Source of the DNA: Hafnia psychrotolerans
GTDB lineage: Bacteria; Pseudomonadota; Gammaproteobacteria; Enterobacterales; Enterobacteriaceae
Assembly: GCF_014639435.1 (NCBI RefSeq)
Contig: NZ_BMFZ01000012.1
Location: forward strand, 78,797-142,796
DNA length: 64,000 bases
Direction: 5' to 3'
Under the pieces are notes generated by a model. The model saw only the letters and a program-made list of their open reading frames with translations. It searched no databases and was not told the DNA's origin. Shown here piece after piece: positions 57,642-64,000 of this stretch. How positions within the stretch are numbered: position 1 is the stretch's first letter; each line of letters opens with the position of its first letter. A program made the position numbers and the translations under genes.

Positions 57642-58619
57642 TTAAAACTCAAAGCTGCCAGGTACAAAGTACAGCAGCGCGAGGTACGCGACAAAGCCAC
57701 ATAATAACAGAGCACCTGCCAAGTGACCGATGCGGTGTTTGCGCATTAGGCACAACCCGGAGAGCACGACGCTCACGGCGAGCATGACCCAGTAGTCCCT
57801 GTGAAAAGCCTCTGGGCTGAACGACCCCGGAGCAACCAGTGCAGGCAAACCCAGAACCAGGCAGATGTTAAAAATATTGGCACCAATAATATTGCCCAGA
57901 GCAATATCATCCTCACCTTTTACCGAACCGGCGATAAAGGTTGCCATTTCCGGCAAGCTGGTACCAATAGCCACCACTGTTAAGCCGATAATCAGCTCAC
58001 TGACACCAAAGTAACGGGCGATGACCGTAGAGTTATCGACGATCATGCTTGATGCCAGCGGCATAATAATGAACGCCAGCGCCAGCCACAGGAAGGCGAC
58101 GGTATTGCTGCTATCCTGCGGGAGTTCAGCCATCTGTTCGTAAGTCAGTGTATCCAGCCCCTGCTTTTCAGCTGTCCTGGCGATTTTAATCATCCAAATG
58201 ACGAAAACTGCTGCCGTTGTCAGCAGTAAAATACCATCCAGGCGACTGAGTTCACCGTCACTGAGCAGAAAGCCACTTAGTACAGTGACCAGTAACAATA
58301 AAGGGAGTTCTCGCCGCAAGATATCAGAACCCACGGAAAGTGGATGAATCAGCGCCGCGCCACCCAAAATCAGAAGAATATTAATAATATTCGAACCAAT
58401 CGCGTTTCCAACGGCCAAATCCATCTGATCGTTGATGGCAGCCGTCGTTGACACCACCAGTTCTGGGAGGGAAATACCGATACCCACCACGGTCATGCCG
58501 ATGATGAGCGGGGGAATACCCATTGAGCGTGCAAGAACGGCTGCACCGTACACTAATCGATCGGCGGCATAGACTAAGAGCAATAAGCCGACAACCATGA
58601 GTACGATAGCGAGAAGCAT
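57642..58619 (-). CDS. yrbG: YrbG, calcium/sodium-exchanger-type membrane protein
   Basis: The start ATG 58619 (MLLAIVLMVVGLLLLVYAAD) gives 325 residues, the E. coli length; the upstream extension is not conserved. Ten membrane segments form two inverted repeats with the alpha-repeat motifs GIGISLPELVVSTTAAINDQ and AIGTSLPEMATFIAG that bind the cation in Na+/Ca2+ exchangers. Physiological role is unknown. It is divergent from the mla operon. Confidence 0.94.
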   Translation of the reverse strand: MLLAIVLMVVGLLLLVYAADRLVYGAAVLARSMGIPPLIIGMTVVGIGISLPELVVSTTAAINDQMDLAVGNAIGSNIINILLILGGAALIHPLSVGSDILRRELPLLLLVTVLSGFLLSDGELSRLDGILLLTTAAVFVIWMIKIARTAEKQGLDTLTYEQMAELPQDSSNTVAFLWLALAFIIMPLASSMIVDNSTVIARYFGVSELIIGLTVVAIGTSLPEMATFIAGSVKGEDDIALGNIIGANIFNICLVLGLPALVAPGSFSPEAFHRDYWVMLAVSVVLSGLCLMRKHRIGHLAGALLLCGFVAYLALLYFVPGSFEF

Positions 58620-58928
58620 GAAAAGTCCTTTAATTAGATATAATGCGAGGGTTGTTGCCTGAACAGCCGAGCAAAGGATAGTCAAAAAATATCAAGGGTT
58701 ACAATGGGTCCTTAAACAGCCAGCTAAAGCTGCTGTATGTTAGACGAATCTAGCGTTTCTTTTAACACTGTTATTCACTGATTTTGACCGCCTGGGGTAG
58801 AAAAGTAAATCAATGGCAATTTTGGTGACGTAAATGCGGTAAGTTTTTGTAAAAATACCGGAGTTAAGCCTCGATGCCTCTAACATCAGGGGTACCGTAA
58901 GCTGAAACAATCCGAAGGGATAAACTGA
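58620..58928. promoter_or_regulatory. yrbG-mlaF divergent promoter region
   Basis: A 309-bp gap without a gene. A TTAGATATAATGC at 58633-58645 gives a good TATAAT-like box in the plus direction, but the distances to either gene are not diagnostic. GAAGGG at 58914-58919 is the mlaF ribosome site. Confidence 0.4.
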
Positions 58929-59732
58929 ATGAGTCAGAGCCAATCGAATCTGGTCGAGATCAAAGGCATGAGCTTCACGCGCGGCGAACGTCCCATTTTC
59001 GAAGAGATAAATATGACGGTGCCCCGCGGTAAAGTCACCGCCATCATGGGGCCATCGGGGATCGGTAAAACGACCTTGTTGCGCCTTATCGGGGGGCAAT
59101 TAGCCCCGGACAGCGGTGAAATATGGTTCGACGGGGAAAATGTCCCTGCCTTATCGCGGAGCAAGCTGTACGAGTCGCGTAAGAAAATGAGTATGTTGTT
59201 TCAGTCTGGTGCATTGTTTACTGACTTGAATGTGTTTGAGAATGTGGCTTTTCCACTGCGTGAACACAGTAAGTTGCCAGAAGAACTGTTGCACAGCACA
59301 GTGACGATGAAGCTGGAAGCCGTAGGTTTGCGCGGTGCGGGTAAACTGATGCCAGCAGAGCTTTCCGGCGGGATGGCGCGTCGCGTTGCTCTGGCGCGTG
59401 CGATTGCGCTTGATCCTGAACTGATTATGTTTGATGAGCCTTTCGTGGGACAGGATCCAATCACCATGGGCGTTCTGGTAAAGCTGATTGATGAGCTGAA
59501 TCATGCTCTGGGTGTGACCTGTATTGTTGTATCCCACGATGTTCCTGAGGTTCTGAGCATCGCTGATTATGCTTATATTGTGGCGGCACAGCATGTTATT
59601 GCTGAAGGGACACCCGAAGCGCTGCAAAATAATCCGGATCCCCGTGTTCGCCAGTTTCTCGACGGTATCGCCGATGGGCCGGTACCTTTCCGCTTCCCGG
59701 CCAGTGATTATAAAACTGAGCTGCTTGGATGA
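58929..59732 (+). CDS. mlaF: Phospholipid transport ATPase MlaF
   Basis: A 267-residue ABC ATPase. Walker A is IMGPSGIGKTTLLRLIGGQL (about 38-57), the signature is LSGGMARRVALARAIALDPE and Walker B LIMFDEPFVGQDPI. It forms MlaFEDB in the inner membrane, which moves phospholipids between the membrane and MlaC to keep outer-membrane lipid asymmetry. A 15-bp gap precedes mlaE. Confidence 0.97.
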   Translation: MSQSQSNLVEIKGMSFTRGERPIFEEINMTVPRGKVTAIMGPSGIGKTTLLRLIGGQLAPDSGEIWFDGENVPALSRSKLYESRKKMSMLFQSGALFTDLNVFENVAFPLREHSKLPEELLHSTVTMKLEAVGLRGAGKLMPAELSGGMARRVALARAIALDPELIMFDEPFVGQDPITMGVLVKLIDELNHALGVTCIVVSHDVPEVLSIADYAYIVAAQHVIAEGTPEALQNNPDPRVRQFLDGIADGPVPFRFPASDYKTELLG

Positions 59733-59747
59733 TGGAGTTGTATATCA

Positions 59748-60530
59748 ATGTTAATTAAGGCATTAGCCTCTATAGGTCGCCGCGGTATTCAGACATGTAC
59801 CTCGTTTGGCCGCGCCGGACTGATGTTATTCCGTGCACTGGTCGGCAAGCCGCAGTTTGCCAAACAGTGGCCGTTGTTGCTCAAGCAGCTTTACAGTGTT
59901 GGGGTGCAGTCGCTGTTGATCATTCTGGTGTCGGGTTTGTTTATCGGCATGGTGCTTGGCTTGCAAGGTTACATCGTTTTGACGACGTACAGTGCAGAAG
60001 CCAGCCTCGGCATGATGGTGGCGCTCTCCCTACTGCGCGAACTGGGACCAGTCGTGACCGCATTGTTGTTCGCTGGCCGTGCTGGATCTGCATTGACCGC
60101 TGAAATTGGGTTGATGAAAGCCACTGAGCAACTCTCAAGTCTGGAGATGATGGCGATCGATCCGCTGCGTCGTGTTGTCGCCCCTCGCTTCTGGGCCGGG
60201 CTGATTTCTATGCCGTTACTGACCGCGATCTTTGTCGCCGTGGGTATTTGGGGTGGGTCGCTGGTTGGTGTGGACTGGAAAGGAATCGATAGCGGATTCT
60301 TCTGGTCAGCCATGCAGAATGCGGTAGAGTGGCGTCACGATTTACTTAACTGCATGATAAAAAGCATAGTTTTTGCTATTACCGTGACCTGGATTGCTCT
60401 GTTTAACGGCTATGACGCTATCCCGACTTCGGAAGGGATCAGCCGGGCAACGACCCGTACTGTGGTGCATTCGTCTCTGGCGGTGCTGGGATTAGATTTT
60501 GTGCTGACAGCACTGATGTTTGGGAATTAA
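59748..60530 (+). CDS. mlaE: Phospholipid transport permease MlaE
   Basis: A 260-residue permease with about five membrane segments. The conserved motif [20 protein letters not shown] and the [20 protein letters not shown] coupling region (about 131-150) match the MlaE/YrbE family. It sits at the core of MlaFEDB. The ATG follows a TGGAG-like site. mlaD begins 3 bp after its stop. Confidence 0.97.
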   Translation: MLIKALASIGRRGIQTCTSFGRAGLMLFRALVGKPQFAKQWPLLLKQLYSVGVQSLLIILVSGLFIGMVLGLQGYIVLTTYSAEASLGMMVALSLLRELGPVVTALLFAGRAGSALTAEIGLMKATEQLSSLEMMAIDPLRRVVAPRFWAGLISMPLLTAIFVAVGIWGGSLVGVDWKGIDSGFFWSAMQNAVEWRHDLLNCMIKSIVFAITVTWIALFNGYDAIPTSEGISRATTRTVVHSSLAVLGLDFVLTALMFGN

Positions 60531-60533
60531 TCA

Positions 60534-61088
60534 ATGCAAACGAAGAAAAGTGAGATCTGGGTTGGTGCATTTTTAATCATCGCCTTGTGTGCCGTGTTAT
60601 TTCTTTGCCTTAAAGTGGCGGATATTCGTTCGATCGGTTCTGAACCGACTTACCGTATTTCTGCCACCTTCGACAATATCGGCGGCCTGAAGGCCGGTTC
60701 CCCGGTTAAAGTGGGTGGTGTGGTGGTAGGACGTGTGAGTTCCATTACGTTGGACAAAAATTACTCGCCGAAAGTGGAAATGGATATTGAGAAGAAATAT
60801 AACCAGATTCCAAGCACCAGTACGCTGGCAGTCCGCACATCCGGTTTGTTGGGTGAGCAATTCTTAGCGCTGAATATCGGCTTTGAAGATCCGGATATGG
60901 GAACGACTATTCTTAAAGATGGTGGCTCGATTCAAGACACCAAATCAGCGCTGGTCCTGGAAGACCTGATCGGTCAATTCTTATATAAGAGTGGCGGGGA
61001 TAAAGATAAAACTGTCCCTAATGCAGGTGATGCTCAGGCGGCACCCGATGCAGTGGCTGCTCCACAGCCCGCAGCAACCCTTCATTAA
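60534..61088 (+). CDS. mlaD: Outer-membrane lipid asymmetry protein MlaD
   Basis: A 184-residue protein with one N-terminal membrane helix (about 7-25) and an MCE domain (about 38-120, containing [20 protein letters not shown]). The C-terminal tail ([20 protein letters not shown]) is disordered. It forms a hexameric periplasmic ring through which lipids pass between MlaE and MlaC. Confidence 0.97.
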   Translation: MQTKKSEIWVGAFLIIALCAVLFLCLKVADIRSIGSEPTYRISATFDNIGGLKAGSPVKVGGVVVGRVSSITLDKNYSPKVEMDIEKKYNQIPSTSTLAVRTSGLLGEQFLALNIGFEDPDMGTTILKDGGSIQDTKSALVLEDLIGQFLYKSGGDKDKTVPNAGDAQAAPDAVAAPQPAATLH

Positions 61089-61126
61089 GCACTTTTCACA
61101 AGTACCGTATACGAGAGGAAGAATGC

Positions 61127-61759
61127 ATGTTTAAACGTATCATCTTAGCCACTATGTTGTTGGTTATGGCGCCACTCGCCAATGCTGCCGCAGACCAGAC
61201 AAACCCGTACAGTATGATGAATGAAGCGGCCAAGAACACTTTTACTCGTCTGAAAACCGAGCAGGCAAAAATCAAGCAGGACCCGAACTATCTGCGCGTT
61301 ATTGTTCGTGAAGAGCTGCTGCCGTTTGTACAGATCAAGTATGCGGGTGCTCTGGTGCTCGGACGTTACTACAAAGAGGCGACTCCCGCACAACGCGAGG
61401 CTTACTTCACCGCGTTCGGTGAATATCTGCAACAGGCTTATGGCCAGGCTTTGGCGTTGTATAACGACCAAAGCTATAGTGTGCAACCGGAGCAACCCTA
61501 TGCCGGTAAGGATATCATTGCGATTCGTGTGACTATCATTGATCCTAACGGCCGACCGCCGGTTCGCCTGGATTTCCAGTGGCGTAAAAACAGCCGGACT
61601 AACGACTGGCAGGCATATGACATGATTGCTGAAGGCGTCAGTATGATCTCCACTAAGCAAAACGAATGGGCAGATATCCTGCGCCAGAAAGGCATCGATG
61701 GTCTTACTGAGCGCCTGAAACAAGCTGCAGCACAGCCCATCACGCTGAATAACAAATGA
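61127..61759 (+). CDS. mlaC: Periplasmic phospholipid shuttle MlaC
   Basis: A 210-residue precursor with a Sec signal ([20 protein letters not shown], cleaved about residue 21). The mature part includes [20 protein letters not shown] and the lipid-pocket helices to the C-terminus. It carries phospholipids across the periplasm between MlaFEDB and the outer-membrane MlaA-OmpC complex. The end overlaps mlaB by 4 bp. Confidence 0.97.
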   Translation: MFKRIILATMLLVMAPLANAAADQTNPYSMMNEAAKNTFTRLKTEQAKIKQDPNYLRVIVREELLPFVQIKYAGALVLGRYYKEATPAQREAYFTAFGEYLQQAYGQALALYNDQSYSVQPEQPYAGKDIIAIRVTIIDPNGRPPVRLDFQWRKNSRTNDWQAYDMIAEGVSMISTKQNEWADILRQKGIDGLTERLKQAAAQPITLNNK

Positions 61760-62052
61760 TGAAAGATGCATTGAGCTGGGAGCATCAGCCGCCACGCCTG
61801 ATTCTGCGCGGTGATCTGGATCGCGAAACGTTGCTGCCGCTGTGGAATCAGCGTCAGGCACTGATGAATCAGGTCAATACGGTTGATCTCGCCGGTCTGG
61901 CGCGCGTGGACTCAGCCGGTCTGGCGATGCTGGTTCACCTGCTCGGAGAGGCTGAGCAGGAAGGTGTAACCCTGGCTCTCACCGGCATCACCGATCGTCT
62001 GAGCACACTTATCGCACTCTATAATCTGCAGGGTATTATCCCGGTTAATTGA
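61756..62052 (+). CDS. mlaB: MlaB, STAS-domain subunit of the Mla transporter
   Basis: A 98-residue STAS-domain protein ([40 protein letters not shown]). It binds MlaF and is needed for transporter assembly and ATPase activity. ATGA overlap with mlaC couples their translation. It ends the operon, followed by 190 bp with a terminator before ibaG. Confidence 0.96.
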   Translation: MMKDALSWEHQPPRLILRGDLDRETLLPLWNQRQALMNQVNTVDLAGLARVDSAGLAMLVHLLGEAEQEGVTLALTGITDRLSTLIALYNLQGIIPVN

Positions 62053-62135
62053 GAGCACAAAAAGTGGCTTACTAAATAAGGTAGCAGTAACCGTAAGTTA
62101 GCGGGTATTTCTGCGATAGCCAATGTAATACACAC

Positions 62136-62171
62136 AAGCCCCTGTGCAAAACTCACGCACCGGGGCTTTTT
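62136..62171 (+). terminator. Terminator after the mla operon
   Basis: AAGCCCCTGTGC (62136-62147) pairs with GCACCGGGGCTT (62157-62168), one mismatch, 9-base loop, followed by TTT. Confidence 0.85.
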
Positions 62172-62243
62172 CGTGGTTTAAGAGTTGGCCGGATCCCTAT
62201 AAGATGTTCGGCTGTTATGATCTCTTCAGAAGAACTGACTCCT

Positions 62244-62498
62244 ATGGACACTAACGAAATTAAAGACGTGCTGATGAACTCATTGGCATTGGATGAAGCC
62301 CACGTTACAGGTGACGGCAGCCACTTTCAGGCAATCGTAGTGGGCGCATTATTTGACGGCATGAGCCGGGTGAAAAAACAACAAACTGTGTATGCCCCTT
62401 TGATGGCACACATCGCAGATAACCGTATTCATGCACTCTCTATCAAGGCTTACACCCCAGAAGAGTGGCAGCGTGACCGCAAACTGAATGGTTTTTAA
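62244..62498 (+). CDS. ibaG: BolA-family acid-stress protein IbaG
   Basis: The start is ATG 62244, giving 84 residues as in E. coli ([10 protein letters not shown], ending [16 protein letters not shown]); an in-frame ATG at 62217 lies at the end of the leader. The BolA fold has the conserved [20 protein letters not shown] motif with the His used for Fe-S glutaredoxin binding. It is thought to help Fe-S trafficking together with Grx4. It lies 68 bp before murA. Confidence 0.95.
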   Translation: MDTNEIKDVLMNSLALDEAHVTGDGSHFQAIVVGALFDGMSRVKKQQTVYAPLMAHIADNRIHALSIKAYTPEEWQRDRKLNGF

Positions 62499-62539
62499 AG
62501 CTGTAGGTTCCCTCCGTCAGCAAGGCGTATTTGAATTAA

Positions 62540-63826
<1,287 letters not shown>

Positions 63827-63852
63827 ATTGCCAGACTGAATCGTCAATAAAA

Positions 63853-63879
63853 AAGCCGGAAGGATTCACTCTCCGGCTT
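63853..63879 (+). terminator. Hairpin after murA
   Basis: AAGCCGGA (63853-63860) pairs with TCCGGCTT (63872-63879) across an 11-base loop. The T-run is absent (AATAAG follows), so the original tail may have been cut by the IS insertion. Confidence 0.6.
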
Positions 63880-63896
63880 AATAAGATGGTCACCCC

Positions 63897-63930
63897 CACC
63901 CTGTGAGCGGTACGCTGGCAGGGTGTTTTT
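63897..63930 (+). repeat. Strong hairpin at the left end of the IS
   Basis: CACCCTG (63897-63903) pairs with CAGGGTG (63919-63925); an inner AGCG/CGCT stem extends it. TTTTTC follows, so it acts as a terminator. It lies 25 bp before the transposase start and probably prevents read-through into it from murA. Confidence 0.5.
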
Positions 63931-63949
63931 CTTTCTGAAGGGGATCATC

Positions 63950-64000
63950 ATGCAAAACGTTACGCTCATCGGTATTGATCTCGGCAAGCATTCGTTCCAT
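63950..64000 (+). mobile_element. IS110-family transposase, N-terminal fragment at the window edge
   Basis: GAAGGGG lies 9 bp before ATG 63950. The 17 visible residues are MQNVTLIGIDLGKHSFH; IDLGKHSFH with its Asp is the DEDD RuvC-like start of IS110-family transposases. The rest lies beyond the window. IS110 elements have no terminal inverted repeats and use a structured RNA to choose target sites. The leader between the murA hairpin and the start is at most about 70 bp, which is short for the IS110 group and fits the IS1111 group. Confidence 0.72.

Overview
The window is a stretch of an Enterobacterales chromosome. The right-hand 53 kb carries the conserved enterobacterial order fis-dusB, prmA-panF-yhdT-accCB-aroQ, msrQP, acuI, csrD-mreBCD-maf-rng-yhdP-tldD, aaeRXAB, darP, pmbA, rnk, npr-rapZ-ptsN-hpf-rpoN-lptBAC-kdsCD-yrbG, mlaFEDCB-ibaG-murA. 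Protein similarity recalled from E. coli, Yersinia and Serratia, aroQ next to accBC, a barstar gene after aaeB and moderate GC suggest a Yersiniaceae-type genus (Serratia, Rahnella, Rouxiella or similar). The genus cannot be fixed from this sequence alone.

Positions 1 to about 11,180 are an accessory island that ends just beyond the 3' side of fis. It looks like a phage satellite or a decayed prophage. In order it holds the C-terminal end of a phage-type primase/helicase, a dense iteron-like repeat cluster (candidate origin), a small membrane protein, a two-gene unit of an unknown protein and a PIN-domain nuclease, a secreted small protein, a DprA-like/phosphoribosyltransferase pair resembling the ShosTA anti-phage toxin-antitoxin system, a small putative regulator with operator-like repeats, two paralogous unknown proteins, a glycine-rich tail adhesin with a small partner, a repeat cluster directly before a Nu1-like small terminase gene, small DNA-binding proteins and two excisionase-like genes. 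No capsid, tail-tube, portal, large terminase or integrase gene is visible. Several coding fragments without starts or with frameshifts show that the island has been rearranged.

From 11.2 to 42.3 kb the genes are core functions: nucleoid and tRNA modification (fis, dusB), ribosomal protein methylation, pantothenate uptake, fatty-acid precursor synthesis (accBC), shikimate pathway (aroQ), periplasmic methionine sulfoxide repair (msrPQ), cell shape (mreBCD), RNA turnover (csrD, rng), envelope lipid transport (yhdP), the TldD/PmbA protease, aromatic-acid efflux (aaeXAB with aaeR), ribosome assembly (darP), cytochrome b562 and rnk. A decayed barnase-like gene appears to precede an intact barstar gene.

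From 42.6 to 50.5 kb a nine-gene cassette lies between rnk and npr. It encodes a small PRD protein, an SFCGS-family glycine-rich protein, DUF4312, DUF4310 and DUF4311 proteins, an amidohydrolase, a DgaE-like PLP lyase, a DgaF-like KDGP aldolase and a PRD/EIIB/EIIA transcriptional activator. This gene set recurs in other bacteria but its substrate and transport mechanism are, to my knowledge, undefined; it is the best candidate here for an undescribed system.

From 50.5 kb to the end lie the nitrogen PTS and sigma-54 cluster, the Lpt/Kds lipopolysaccharide genes, the Mla phospholipid transport operon, ibaG and murA. An IS110-family transposase starts just after murA and runs off the right edge.
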